Source: Mortierella sp. BCC40632 (lineage: Eukaryota > Mortierellomycota > Mortierellomycetes > Mortierellales > Mortierellaceae). Taken from it: a stretch of 64,000 nt of DNA. Under the pieces are notes generated by a model. That model did no database searches. It saw only the letters and a program-made list of their open reading frames with translations, and had not been told where the DNA came from. The stretch lies in assembly GCA_011634665.1 (NCBI GenBank), contig WAEK01000016.1:248001-312000 (forward strand). Reading direction: 5' to 3'. Shown piece by piece: positions 1 through 11,822 of the stretch. A program made the position numbers and the translations under genes. How positions within the stretch are numbered: position 1 is the stretch's first letter; each line of letters starts with the position of its first letter.

Positions 1-367
1 TAGTTTATTATTGCCTTTTTCCTTTCCTTCTAATTTCCCATCATTTGATAGCAGAAGCATGGGAAAATGGGCTAGTATGTGTGGATGTAGTATATCAATA
101 TGTCTGACAGAGAGAGTGAGAGAGAGTACCATTGGAGAGTGGTAGTATGATTTTTTGAATTCTCTGGAAATCGTATCTGAGCGTCATTTTTACTTGATAT
201 TGTTTGTTTAAATACATGAAATCAAGGTGGAGCTAGCAGATTATGGCACATTTGTGCCAGTTAGGTGATTGTATTTTTTTTTTATCTATTACTACTCTAC
301 AAAGGATGCAATACTCGCTTTAGTGTGAGCAAATACACAAATGTAGGAAACCATCTACTTGCAGATT
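1..367. other. No gene seen
   Basis: AT-rich sequence with a short GA run near position 110-127. No reading frame, RNA gene or repeat that I can support. It lies downstream of the minus-strand secreted-protein gene that ends at 368. Confidence 0.5.
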
Positions 368-700
368 TTAGTTGGGGTTCCAACATTCATAGCCAACTTT
401 TCGGGAATCCACGGATTTGCAGCATTGAGCTATTGCGTCGCACGACCCAGAGTAAGGATTACAATCCAAACCATTTTCTGCAGTAATATTACCGCAGCAA
501 TACAGCTTCCGTCCTTTTGGACAGGTGGGAGTCGAGGGTGCAGCATTCGTGAGGCAAGCCATGAGTAGGACCATTGCAGAGAAGAGAATGAAGGGATTCT
601 TGAAGCGGAAAGATCGATTGACAGTGCTCGTGCCAGCAGTCAGTCCTTGTCGAGCCGATCTTGTGGAGTCAGAGGTGGATAGGAGAGAGCCAGTAACCAT
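368..700 (-). CDS. Small secreted cysteine-rich protein with hydrophobin-like 8-Cys pattern
   Basis: I chose the methionine at 700, giving about 110 aa; an in-frame methionine at 823 would lengthen it. A hydrophobic segment (FILFSAMVLLMACL) ends in an Ala-rich site that looks like a signal-peptide cleavage region. The mature part is short and has exactly eight cysteines ordered C-CC-C-C-CC-C, with spacings of about 7, 10, 6, 5 and 11 residues. That order is the hydrophobin hallmark. The loop after the first CC pair is shorter than in class I hydrophobins, and the mature region of about 55 residues is small for the family. It could equally be an unrelated secreted effector-like protein. A diverged inverted partner lies at 2232-2720. 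The long N-terminal extension before the hydrophobic segment makes the start uncertain. Confidence 0.6.
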   Translation of the reverse strand: MVTGSLLSTSDSTRSARQGLTAGTSTVNRSFRFKNPFILFSAMVLLMACLTNAAPSTPTCPKGRKLYCCGNITAENGLDCNPYSGSCDAIAQCCKSVDSRKVGYECWNPN

Positions 701-2400
701 GGTAGAGATCAAGTAGATTAAAAAATGATATGTGAGAGGTGGTGTTTTAGAATGTTGGAGGAGGCCGTTGGTCGAGTTCAATGAAAGGAATTTAGGATTA
801 TGAAAGTGGGAGCCACCATGCATTTAAAGTATTTCTCGTCCCTTCATGACTTCGTGCGGATACTCAGCAGTTTTGTTGGCGCTATTGCTATTGGCCTTGG
901 CCATGCCTCCCGTATGACAGGGACCTGATCATGTGTTTGTTTTGCCGCAACTGTTGGATTTCACGGTGTAGCTTTGCTGGAGTCGGCCTTTCCTCTCCTC
1001 TTCTTCTCCCCTTCCTTTGGTTGTGCTGCGCGACCCCTTAGCTTTTACACCCTTGGAAATTTTCCTCTCAACTCCTGTGAACTAGAGCGCAGTCCTCTAC
1101 CATTGGAGGAGAGGAGAGGGGTTTCTGTCAAAGAGCCAATTTGTCTACTGCTTGCAGCAAGAAGTTCATTGACGTAGTGTTGTTCGTGCATCAACGCCAT
1201 CTTAGAGGGGACAAAAGCCCCTTGTCCGTGCCATCTCTTCCTTTTGAACCTCAGACTTGCATAGTTGATTGGGTGCACCCCTCTCCTGTGATTTTTTTTT
1301 TTTTTTTTTTTCGACCAGGCTTTTGCAAACATGCGAGTGACCTTTTTTTGATGTGACACGACGACGCCCAAAGATTTGGTCCGTGTATTTACTCTTTACT
1401 GGGATGCCTATCATATTCTTTCCCATTTTTCACCTTGCCACTCGGCTCGAGGGTGGCCCAAGTTGGCTATCACCTTTTGAATCCCCAGTCAAATGAAAAG
1501 AAGGAAGACACGGTGAGTATCGCCATAGTGAGTAATTTTATAGGCCAAATGTATAGGCCTCGCCGTGTAACAACAAAATGCTATTTGCACGATTGCGGAA
1601 ATTTAGCATGGCGCCTGGCCAAAAAAAAAAAAAAAAAAAAAAAGCCGCAGGAGAGGGCGAGTCTGATCATTTATGCAAGTCTGTTTGGGGGTCAAAAGGA
1701 AAAGACTATGTCGACCAGATGGCGTTGATGCACGAACAACACTACGCCAATGAAATCCTTGCTGTGGGCAGTAGATAAATGAGTTCTTCGACAAAAAGCC
1801 CACTCCCCCATTCCTATGGCAGAAGAAGACAACACTCTTGTATACAGGGTTAAAAAGGGGGGAAAAAATAATCCCGAAGATATAAGAGCTGAGAGGTCAT
1901 AAATCAAATTACTAAGAGGGAAGGGAGGCTGGCCTCAGCAAGGTGAGACCGTGAAATACATCTACTTCAGCAAATACACAGGATGAGATCCCTGCCAGGT
2001 GGGAGGCAAGGAAAAGGATCAAGAACAGCAGCATCAACAAGACTACTGAACGTGGCTCCTTCCTCGGCGTCCATTCAGTGTAGTAATAGGGAATAGTGAA
2101 GGAACAAGAGACGCCCTGAATACACGGTGGATTCCTTAATTTCATAATCCTAAATCCCTTTTGTTGTACTGGAGCAACGGTCTCCTCCAATACTCTAAAA
2201 CACTACCTCTCACATATCATTTTTAATCTGCTTGGTCTGCCCTGTGATTGCCGACTCTTTCCGATCTATCTATATCTCTACAAGATCGCATTCACAAGGA
2301 CTGACCGCTGGCGCAAGCACTGTCAATCGATATTCCCGTTTCAAGAATCCTGTCATTCTCTTCTCTGCATTGGTTTTACTCATGGTGAGTCCCATGAATG
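560..2400. repeat. Old inverted duplication around the small secreted protein
   Basis: Segment 560-668 matches the reverse complement of about 2278-2385 at roughly 85 percent by eye. The 791-800 block pairs with 2145-2154. The 1163-1330 block, including a T tract, pairs with 1620-1745, including an A tract. Paired coordinates sum to about 2919-2946, so the axis lies near 1460-1473. The parts between these blocks are too diverged to align by eye. The centre at about 1400-1550 shows nothing recognisable. Confidence 0.7.
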
Positions 2401-2720
2401 CCATAATTTCAGCTCTCACTTGCTCAACGATGCAATTCACTGCCTCCTTTTCATCAAAGCGAAGGGATTCAGAGAAAGCAAAGGGTAGAGTTTTGGTACA
2501 GACTAAGGCTGAAGAGGACATGATAGATGCATCTATTTGGTTGGTGTGCACCTGTTTTGCTGACACCTCACCCGAAAACAATGAGGCTCAAGAATCATAT
2601 TCATGTCAGAAACTAGACTCAGAGTCCTCTCAGTCTGTCCCTAGAATCCATTCATCTACCTACCAAGACTGCGGAAGATGTCTTGGACACGCTCTAAAAA
2701 TCAGCCGCTGGGAGCTTTAA
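2232..2720 (+). CDS. Diverged inverted paralogue of the 368-700 protein, possibly a pseudogene
   Basis: The N-terminal part (GLTAGASTVNR, then RFKNPVILFSALVLLM) is clearly homologous to the gene at 368-700 on the other strand. Homology stops shortly after the hydrophobic segment, near the first cysteine. The rest of the 162-aa frame is unrelated and lacks the CC pairs. It is rich in Ser and Glu, with no motif I recognise. Either the 3' half of the gene was replaced or lost, or this is a pseudogene whose frame happens to stay open. The start at 2232 is the first methionine and is not confirmed by the partner copy. Confidence 0.4.
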   Translation: MVCPVIADSFRSIYISTRSHSQGLTAGASTVNRYSRFKNPVILFSALVLLMVSPMNAIISALTCSTMQFTASFSSKRRDSEKAKGRVLVQTKAEEDMIDASIWLVCTCFADTSPENNEAQESYSCQKLDSESSQSVPRIHSSTYQDCGRCLGHALKISRWEL

Positions 2721-3178
2721 GATGCGGATCAAATACCAAGATCGGCGCGTCATTCAGCGAGTATGGGTCCTCTAGGTGTAGTCATAATCAAGCATGTGAC
2801 TGAGAGTGGCGTCCTTCGGGTTGTCTGGTGGATTGGAAGACATGTTCCCGCCCCACAATTGGATGCATTTTTTCATTTCTTTGGAAGTGAACGGTTTGCA
2901 TTTGAAAAAAGTGAGCCCCTTTCTTCCTCCCCTCATATCCCTGTAAAGATTCCATAGACACTTGGAAGAATATTGAGTTGTGGGTTTTATTGAGATTGTG
3001 GGATCCATTGTTGGTAATTTTTTTTTTTTTTTTGGCACTCTGCCCCTCTCTTCCTTGGTCAAAAAGAAAGTCGAGATGGTAACGGGAGATCAAGAGAAAG
3101 TGAAGCTGTTCCTGATAGAGAATCTACACAGGAGAGAAAATTTCTTTTTCTTTTTCTTTTTCTTTTCTTTTTTTTTTT
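2721..3178. other. Intergenic, no gene seen
   Basis: Contains poly(T) tracts at about 3018-3033 and 3140-3180. The second immediately follows the stop codon of the HIT gene, so part of this stretch is probably its 3' untranslated region. Confidence 0.5.
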
Positions 3179-3600
3179 TTAGAGCTTGAGATACTTCTTC
3201 TGCAACTTGTTCAGGTCTTCGCCGTTCACCTCCTTGATCTTCCATTCCATGACCAGACCCTCCTCGGTAGTTTTGGGAATGACATGGAAGTGGACGTGGT
3301 CAACAGCCTATGAGACGAGAAGAAAAGAGAATGAGTTAGAAGAGTGAACCATATAGTCAATAAAGGATTGGAAAGGAAGACATTGAACGATTGAAGGATA
3401 AGCTTTTTTTTTTTTTTTTTTTTTTGTGTATGTGTTTTACCTGATGAGCAAGACGACCATTGTTCTGAAGGATGTTGTACTGTTCGCATCCAATTGCAAG
3501 AGCAACCTTCTTGGCAGTAGGCAAGAGGTCAACCATAGCCTCGTCGGGGAGCTGGTGCAAGAACTGGGCGTGGTCTGTTTTTTGAGAATTTTTTTTTTTG

Positions 3601-3633
<33 letters not shown>

Positions 3634-4020
3634 GTGAGCGAGCAAGTTTAGAAGTCAGGAGTGTAGGTTGTGAGCCTCCAGTAGCTTTCTTCTCCTGAAT
3701 GATTACTCTCTCTCTCTCTCTATTCTCTCCACTGTCGGTTGCAGCAAAGAGACATATACTTACGCTTGGGAATGACAACCTGGTTGTCGAAGCAAGGAAA
3801 GAGATATAATAAAAAATGAAGGCAATGTGTCAGAAGGTTCGGTTCGTCTTTTTTTTTCTTGGATACATTGCTGTCAATTCTAGTCGTGTCTATGGCCCAT
3901 TCTGAAAGAGCTCTTCCTTACTGTGTGTCCTTCGCTCAGAGGACCGATATCCAAGAAGGCAAGGCTAAAGAAGTAGCGGAGAGGGAAAAAAATGAGCTCC
4001 AGGGTTATCAACGCGTTTTC

Positions 4021-4052
<32 letters not shown>

Positions 4053-4409
4053 CTTTGCCCACAGACAGTGGATCCCATTGAACGACCAACTCGCCACATA
4101 TGGTCAAGCCAAACAGAGGAGAGATAGGAAAAAAAAAAAAAGAATAAAAGGACTAAAAGGAGCTACCTACCAGTGGTCGGTCTCGAAGAGGACCTTGGAA
4201 GGAATCTCCTTCTTGATGATCTTGCAAAAGATGCAGTTGGGATCCGAATGCATGGTGTGACTGTGGTGGTGGCGGCAAAGACCAAGAGAAGAGCTAAGAG
4301 TAGGTAGAGCGGAGCGTTGATGGACAACTGGAAGTGATCGCAAGGCACGAGAAGCAAAAGTAGGACGAGCAAGAGGACGCAATGAAGCGAATGCTGTTCG
4401 GAGGAGCAT
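3179..4409 (-). CDS. Histidine triad (HIT) nucleotide hydrolase, HINT/Hnt1-like, likely mitochondrial
   Basis: Five exons in transcript order: 4409-4171, 3964-3922, 3779-3764, 3574-3441 and 3307-3179. They join in frame to about 186 aa. Exon 1 carries an Arg/Ser/Ala-rich presequence-like N-terminus of about 50 residues, followed by the HIT start [14 protein letters not shown]. Exon 4 carries [13 protein letters not shown], and exon 5 carries the catalytic triad [13 protein letters not shown] proteins hydrolyse AMP-linked substrates such as AMP-NH2 and aminoacyl-adenylates. The presequence suggests a mitochondrial form, as in HINT2. An internal methionine just before the HIT domain could give a cytosolic form. 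Exon 3 is only 16 nt and supplies the VVIPK strand. It is divergently arranged with the rhodanese gene, with 318 bp between start codons. Confidence 0.9.
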
Positions 4410-4727
4410 CGTGAGAAGAATGATTCTTCCTCCTCTACAAAGGACACGTCACACTATTGAGAAAAAAAGAAAAAAAAAAACGCGTGTGGGAACCCCTCTG
4501 GCCCGTTTTCCACGCGTTAGGTTGTTGGGTGGAAAATCTTCTGGCTGGTCTAAAGAGAAAGGATCAGCGGAGGAGCCCGGACCGGGCAGAGTAAAAAAAG
4601 TTCGGGCCACGCGAGAAGGGGGGTGAGAGACTGCCTCTTCCAGTGGGTTGTGAAATATTGGGCGGTTGCGCCATTGCATCTCTTCTCACAACCTGACTTC
4701 ATCCTTCCCCTGCCCATCTTACCAACC
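4410..4727. promoter_or_regulatory. Shared divergent promoter of the HIT and rhodanese genes
   Basis: A 318-bp gap between two start codons pointing away from each other, so both promoters must lie here or overlap the neighbouring 5' ends. No TATA box or known operator could be assigned. An A-rich tract sits at about 4460-4480. Confidence 0.5.
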
Positions 4728-5416
4728 ATGCTTCCCATCTCAATCCGCCATCTCCAGGCCCCAATGCGCGCTGTGTTGTCACAGGCCCAGAAACGCTCTT
4801 TCGCACAGGTGAGCGACATTCTCTTCTCGTGTCTAATAATAATAAAAAGTGTAGAGCTGACCAGACCGGTCCCCGGATGAACTCGTTTTAACCCTTTTGT
4901 CTGTTGTTGGCTCGGGGGCTTCACATACCTTTTTCTTTATATAAACTATATATCTGTTAGTCCGCACTCGCCTTCAAGTCGTTCCCAGAACTGGTTCGTG
5001 AAATCAAGGCGACCAACAAAAACATCCACTACCTTGGTCCCAAAGATCTTCATGCCCTTCGCTCTGTTCAATCGACAGCTTCCGAGAACCCTCGATTGCC
5101 ACCACATGTCATCGATGTCCGAGAACGCGCCGAGATTGATAGTCAAGGAACAATCCCAGGAGCGATTCCGTTGCCTCGAGGAGTCCTTGAACGCGACGTG
5201 GCCAAGTTTTTGAAACAGAGTGATGCCCGAGATGTGGTGGTGTATTGTGCAGGTGGTTTCCGAAGTGTGCTTGCTGCAGAATCGCTTGTGCGGTTAGGCT
5301 ATGGTGATTCGGACCCTGCATCGAAAGATGGCCCCAAAGTCTGGAGTCTGGACGAAGGGTTTGATGGCTGGGTCAAAAATGGATTTGAGGTTGAGAAGAA
5401 GTCATCCAAGAACTGA
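4728..5416 (+). CDS. Single-domain rhodanese-like sulfurtransferase, likely mitochondrial
   Basis: Two exons (4728-4808 and 4961-5416) join after a CAG codon to give 178 aa. The N-terminus is rich in Arg, Ser and Ala with no acidic residues for about 27 residues, fitting a mitochondrial presequence. The rhodanese domain runs from about residue 70 to the end: VIDVRERAEID, then the active-site loop CAGGFRS with its catalytic cysteine and arginine, then WSLDEGFDGWV. Such enzymes carry a persulfide on the loop cysteine and pass sulfur to cyanide, thiols or acceptor proteins. The physiological acceptor cannot be read from sequence. The intron is 152 bp. Confidence 0.9.
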
Positions 5417-6702
5417 GGAGAGGATGGCAGTTTCTTCTTTTCTTCTTCATTATCCTTTCACTCTTTCTCTCTTTTCATAAAAAGGACACCATTATTTTTT
5501 AAAAATAGAAAATAAAAGGCGTCAGTAAGTGAAGTGAGTATACGTCTGGCTAGAAAGGGGGTAGAGAGAGAGAGAGAGAGAGAGCTTTTTCGAATATGCG
5601 ATAGAGAGAACAAAGAAAAATAAAAATCGAGAATGACATAGATTACACCTGTTCTTACTCTCTAATAACGAAGTGTCTAAGTCTTATTGTAAGCATGTCT
5701 TGTTAAGCATATACCAGAGTGCTTTAAGCAATGAGAAGTATTAGCGACAGGAGCCCAAGCGGATCAAATTAAGTCGGCTAATGAAGAACGACAGCCAGCA
5801 AAGGCGAGAGACGAGACGACTTTGCTATTCCTATAAATATCTACATCAAACGCGTCCTTCCTCTCTCCATAGCCAACCCGTTTTTTGTTTCTTGGGTTGG
5901 CTATTGTTCTGTCTTATTTTGGCTAGAACAATAGTGCTTTCCCTCCCTGCAGAATAGTGGACTGATCTTCTTGCCGATCATGCGAAGACGAACTTTTCGG
6001 CTATTTTTTTTTAAAAAAAAAAACCCAGTACAGGCCATGTCAACACGATGCTGAAGAAGGAAAGAAAGAAAGGAGAGAAGAAGTTGTGTGACACCCCCCT
6101 TATGGACAATGGGTAGTATTGAAAAGACCAGTGCAAGCCAAGAGAGGAAAGGAGTAGGGGTTAAACAGCATCGTTGGGTACCTGAACTAACAGAATCGCA
6201 AGACAATAGGTATCTTTTTTTTTTTTCTTTCTTTCTGTTGATGTTATTGTTGTTGCTCTTGCTCTTTATGCAGCTCATGCAAAAAAAAAAAAAAAAAAGT
6301 AAGAAAAAAATGTTCCCTGATCGCTACGATCCAGACAGAGAAATGCGATAAATCTATTGGCGCCTTGAGTCTCTCTATCCTTTTGGCTCTATTTCTCGTA
6401 GACACAGAAGACAATTGATGAAAGAGCAAGAAAAAAAAAAAAAAAAAAAAACAAGGATAGGTTAGGCTGGGCTAGGGAGAAGGATGTGAGGGGGGAGAAG
6501 GCATGTTGGTGTCACTCATCATGCACCGTGCACGGAGCACTCTGCGTGTAGTCTACTCAGACAAGGTCTTTCTTTTGGTTTGCTTGTGGCATTTTTTTTT
6601 TCTCTTCTTTGTAACCTCCGAGGCTCTGTTCCGCAAAGGCTACTTTCTTCCTCTCTCTGTCTATTTTTCTTTCCCGAAGGCTCTAGATCTCGTCCTCTTC
6701 TT

Positions 6703-6739
<37 letters not shown>

Positions 6740-7571
6740 ATCCGCTTCGTATTTATCCATCTATATATTTTTCAAACTCTCGTGAATCCTTTGTAAGCAG
6801 CTTGGATACTAGACTATCTCTAGAGAGTGGCACTGGAGTGTCTTGGAAGAACTCTATCGCGGAAAGTTTTTACTGTCAAGACAAGCTAGGTTGCTGCGCT
6901 TTGTACCTTTTTTTTTTTTTCTGTGTGCGCAGAAAGCAGGGAGGCAATAGAGAGTCCCAAGTCGGAAGAATAGAGTCGCAAGAATAGAAGCAAAGGAAGA
7001 AGGGAAGGGGCGAGAGGGGGGGAGGGCCCAAGCGATGTCGGGGTCACGATGAAAGTGAAAGTGAAAACACTAGGAACTGCTCTGTTGCTCTGTGCTCAGT
7101 CAAGAATGAGCCATTGACGGGACAAACCGTGGGACGCGCAGATTCAGTGTACACTCTCAGGAACAAAAAGAATGACGGGCATTGACGGGTTAGAAAGAAA
7201 AGAAAGGGAGGAGAGAGAGAGAGAGAGAGAGAGAGAAAAGAAAGGCGGAGGGAGATGTCTTCTTTCTCTTCCAGTCAAGTAAGACAGGCGAGATAATGCG
7301 GACAAGCAAGGGAGTCAGGATCTCTCTCTCTCCCTTTTTTTTTTTTCTTCAGGTCATGTCTTTTGATAGGCAACATTGTACGAGTCCTTGGTGTACCACA
7401 TAATCGATTATGGATATCCAGATGCGTGTCTATGCCTGGATGGTACCACAGCATTGAACACATATCCACCAGAAGGAGAGGGGTTGCTGTGCTGGTCATC
7501 AATTACTCCCTTAAACCAGATATCGGTCTACGAAAGAGTCGAGTGCCCGCTTTGCCATCGTGAAGCTTGAT

Positions 7572-7574
<3 letters not shown>

Positions 7575-7640
<66 letters not shown>
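7575..7640. repeat. (CT)n microsatellite
   Basis: Nearly pure CT dinucleotide run of about 66 bp. Confidence 0.95.
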
Positions 7641-7651
<11 letters not shown>

Positions 7652-8875
7652 TTTCCACTGTCTTTTTCAACCCAATCGTTTCATGTGGGTCTAAAGAGGA
7701 CGTGAGTGACTGGAAAAGTAAGAGGAGCTACATGTAGCCCTGTCGGATATCAAAATAGCTTGAGCGGGGGTCAGATACTCTTTAGAGAGCATCGAGAACA
7801 GTCGTGGGGCAGTTTTTGCATGGGATGAGGGAGCTCCGGAAGGGTACGGAGACAAAGATGTTTGTAATTTTTAAAGAATGCAGTCCACACAAAAAAAGAT
7901 GAAAAGAGACAACCACAGGAAAAGAGAGTACGAGGGCCAAGCTATGCCTAGGAATCAGTTGTGCTTGTACATGCTGCAGTACATTCTTTTGAGTTGGTCA
8001 ATGCACCCCTTTTCTCTCTATATTCTACAATAGGACGCCGTCAAGATTGCATTAAAAAAAGAAAAGAAAAAAAAGAAAAGAGTGATAGGTTGGTCGAAAA
8101 GCAAGAGGAAAATTGACCTGTGCTTTTTTTTTTTTATGGATGGGCGTTTGCGCTTTGAATGCTCAATGGCCCAATGATTCCTCTTGGACGGGTACTTTAT
8201 CTCTCATAATTACCCTCAAGAGGATACTTCATGCAGACCGAAGAGAGAAGAGAGAAAAAGAAAAGATAGAGGAGGAAAGAAAGATTTTCCTTGCAAGGAT
8301 TAAAGGAGAGAGAGAGAGAGAGAGAGAAGGGAGAGAGGGGGAGAGAGGTTGCCTTCAAATGGCTCTCGAAGAACAAGACTAGGGTAAAGGAAGTATTTTT
8401 TTTTTTTTTTTACCTTGGGCCCTGGTGCGCGGGCATTAACGACCGACTGGCCTGGGGACTGGAGAGATGGTGCTCACGACCACACACAAAGAGAACAATG
8501 AAGAGAGATTTCAGGCACAGGCTCAGGCACGGGGTTGAGGATTGGTGACCTAAAAGAGAAAGAGACTGAGAAGAAGAGCAGGGCGAGGGCAAAAAGGGCA
8601 ATGGAGATGGAGTCACGACGATGAACGGGTCATGGTCCAAGGGGGAGGGGGGGAGGGATAAACGCCCGTAGTGGAGAGAGCAAAAAGGACGGACTTCTCA
8701 GATACTCGTCCACCATACACAAGCAGGAAAGACTCAGTGTACTCTTTCAGACCCATAACATATTTCAACTCGAGCAATTGTGATGCCCAGTTTGATAACC
8801 AACAGGGAGGTTCTCGTGTCCAGGAATCGATTCATGCAACCTTATGATGGAAGTAAGAAAGAGAGAGATATGTTG

Positions 8876-8948
8876 TGTTGTGTTGTGTGTGTATGTGTGT
8901 GTGTGTGTGTGTATGTGTGTATCAATCTGTATATGTGTGTGTGTGTTT
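8876..8948. repeat. (GT)n microsatellite, interrupted
   Basis: Alternating TG with occasional A interruptions, about 70 bp. Confidence 0.9.
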
Positions 8949-10351
8949 ACAATGTTTGGTAAGGAGCCCTTTGTAAGTTTCCTCTTCTTCATAGGTTCTT
9001 TCGTATACTGACCCGTGTCCATGGCGCAGAGATCCGCTTCCCTAAGAGATGGTCGTTTGAATGTTGATGCCTATCCTACCTAATAGTCGTTACCAAATAC
9101 GACTATGACCCCAGATAGAAACCCCACAGAAAGAGAGTCAGCTGGCAATACAGACAGCTAAGCAGTAAGCTGCATCAAATTGTGCGAGATTGAGGAAAAG
9201 GAAGGAAGACGAGAGGGAAATGTAGAAAAGTTTGAAGGGCTTGACGAATTTGTCATTACGCATGAATGCAATCCACTTAAAGCGGACAGACCGAGGAAAA
9301 AGAGAGAAAAGAAATTCGTTTGTGTTTGTGTTTGTTGCGGGAGGATATCGTGGGGGGAAGGCACACATTGGGTATCAGAGGTCCCTTTTTTTTTTTTATA
9401 TATTGTTGGAAATGTCTTTAGTTGAATAGAAAATGGTGCTGAGGAAAGCGGCTGGCTACAAAGAGACAGCAGTAGTTCCAGAGATGCATTTGCATTTGTG
9501 CGAGAGTGGGTTTTTACTTGGATGTGCGCACAAAAAGCAAACCCGGACAGACGTTTGGGAAGTGGTCCGATGTGTGCTGCTCACGAAAGGAAGGATCGAT
9601 AGTAATGACCAAAAGGACGAGCTTTGACTGGTTCAAAGAAGGGGAGGGGGAATGACCGTGTCTCCCGCATGAACTTTGGCCTGGTCGTCAGATGTTAAGA
9701 AGAGAGGGAGGGGGGGAGGGGAAGAGCCATCCAAGAAGAGAGTGAGAAAAGAAGGAAAGAGGGAAAGAAAGAAAACAGAACGCGAGAGCCTATATGTTCT
9801 TCGGCCCTTGGCCCATGTGTGAACACAAGGACCTGCGATGTCAATGTTGGTACTCCAGGTTCCTCTTCCCTGGGCCCAGTTGAGCCATGGCGTTAAAATT
9901 TTTTTATTCTTATTCTTATTTTTTTTTACCGCCTTGTATCGTCCATGCCAGACAGTGTCATGTCGTGTTGTGTTGCGTCGTGTCATGTTGTGCGGTGGTA
10001 GTCTGTTTTTGCGTCAAGTCGGATCGATGCCATGTTCAGGGGTAAGGTTGGTCCCGAGATTGAGATAGAGCACCATCCAGTTCATCCTCCAGACACTTTA
10101 CTCATCTCCTTTGCCCATGGTACCTGGGCGAACTGCATAAATGAAATCCAGCGATGGAAGTGCCGCAGGATAGACAGAGAGACTAGCAAGGGTGTACAAA
10201 GAACGAACGGATGGGGCAATACCAATGGCCGAGTACATCGTAACCAAGAGTGGGTAGGACGAACGAGCGTGCGTTCGAACAGGAGTGAATAGACTGGACA
10301 AAAGGGAGGGTTGTTGGCCCTGTCTGCAAGGGGTGGGTGTCACAGCGCCTG

Positions 10352-10441
<90 letters not shown>
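10352..10441. repeat. (CT)n microsatellite
   Basis: Uninterrupted CT run of about 88 bp, followed by a degenerate TTTCTC tail to about 10475. It is the longest dinucleotide tract in the window. Confidence 0.97.
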
Positions 10442-10448
<7 letters not shown>

Positions 10449-11791
10449 TCTCTCTCTCTTTCTCTTTCTTTCTCTGTTGAGTGCGGGATTATCAGAGCAC
10501 GGCGCGCCATTTGCCTGGACCCTGGGATCTCGTCCTTTTACTCGCCCTGCTCACCCCTACTACTGTTGTTTGATATTCCAGACTGAGAGCAGGCCGTCCC
10601 CCCCGCGGGCCCTTTTGCACCCTAGGCGAGAAAAAAACTCTTTCTTGTTGAGGGTCTCTCTCTCTTGAATCCAGTCAACAACAGACATCCAGGCATCCGT
10701 CTCCAGATATCCAAGGACAAACCATTGAGACGGACAGAGGGCAGGGAGACGACAAGGATGGGCAAAGTAGTAGGTAGTCCATGCCATCCGCCGCGGACAC
10801 AGATGCATGCAACCACGCGTCTGTCTGCGAGGACAGGCGGGGAACATCAAGACAGAGGCAAACGAGATGCATGATGAGCGCGCGGTTGGAGGGAAGCATC
10901 GATGGAGGGACTGCGGGTTACTTCAGCACGCTCCATGCCGCAGCTACCCATGGTGAAGATATTTGGCGCGGAGACTTGGGTGAGTGATTCCACGGAAGAG
11001 AGAAAGTGCTCTGAAGGCGGATCTGGTTGTCCTATTGGTTCACAATCAAAGTCTACAGGCCAGGCGGACGCGTTGGTCGCCTCGCAAAGAGGCAAAGAGT
11101 AGGACACCGAATCGGGCCCAAGGGGCGAGGCACCCCCCACCGTCGAACACGAAAGATTTGGTGCAGGGCCTGCGAGAGTGGGCGGGATCGGCCTTTGGAA
11201 GAGGTTCGTGTGTGCGTGTGTGTGTGCGTGTGTGTGTGTATGCGTGTGTTTGTGCGTGCAAGGTGTGCAAAGTGTCCCGCGCACGCGTGGAATCGAGTTG
11301 GGGTCAAGAGACAAGTCTGTGTCCCCGAGGTAGATGTCTGTGTCCAGCGGGGAGAGAGTCTGTGGGCGGGATAAGCGGACAGAGGACTTTGACATTGATT
11401 ACCCACAGGGTAATGATAATAATAATAGTAATAAAAATAATAACAATAAAAGGGCCTGGCAGGTGCCAGAAGCAGCCAGACGGTGGCCGGCTTGGCAGTG
11501 ACGGCCCAATAGCATCCGTCAAAAGGCACTGTCCGAGACCGCTGGTGCCTTTGAAGAGAAGAGAGAGAAATTGAGAGAGAGAATAGCAATGGGAATCCCG
11601 GTGAAGGGGAGAGAGGAGGAGTGAAAGAGTAAGAGAGAGAAGGAAAGCGAAACCGCCCCGAAAAGGGTAGCTTTTTGGGTGAAGAAGTAGTTTGTTCAGT
11701 TGTTCGTGGCTGCTTCGGAGGCATTGTCTGCCATTCTGCTCACTCACTCACTCTCTCTTCTGTCTCTTCCGTTTCTTCTGCCTCTTCTCTT

Positions 11792-11822
<31 letters not shown>

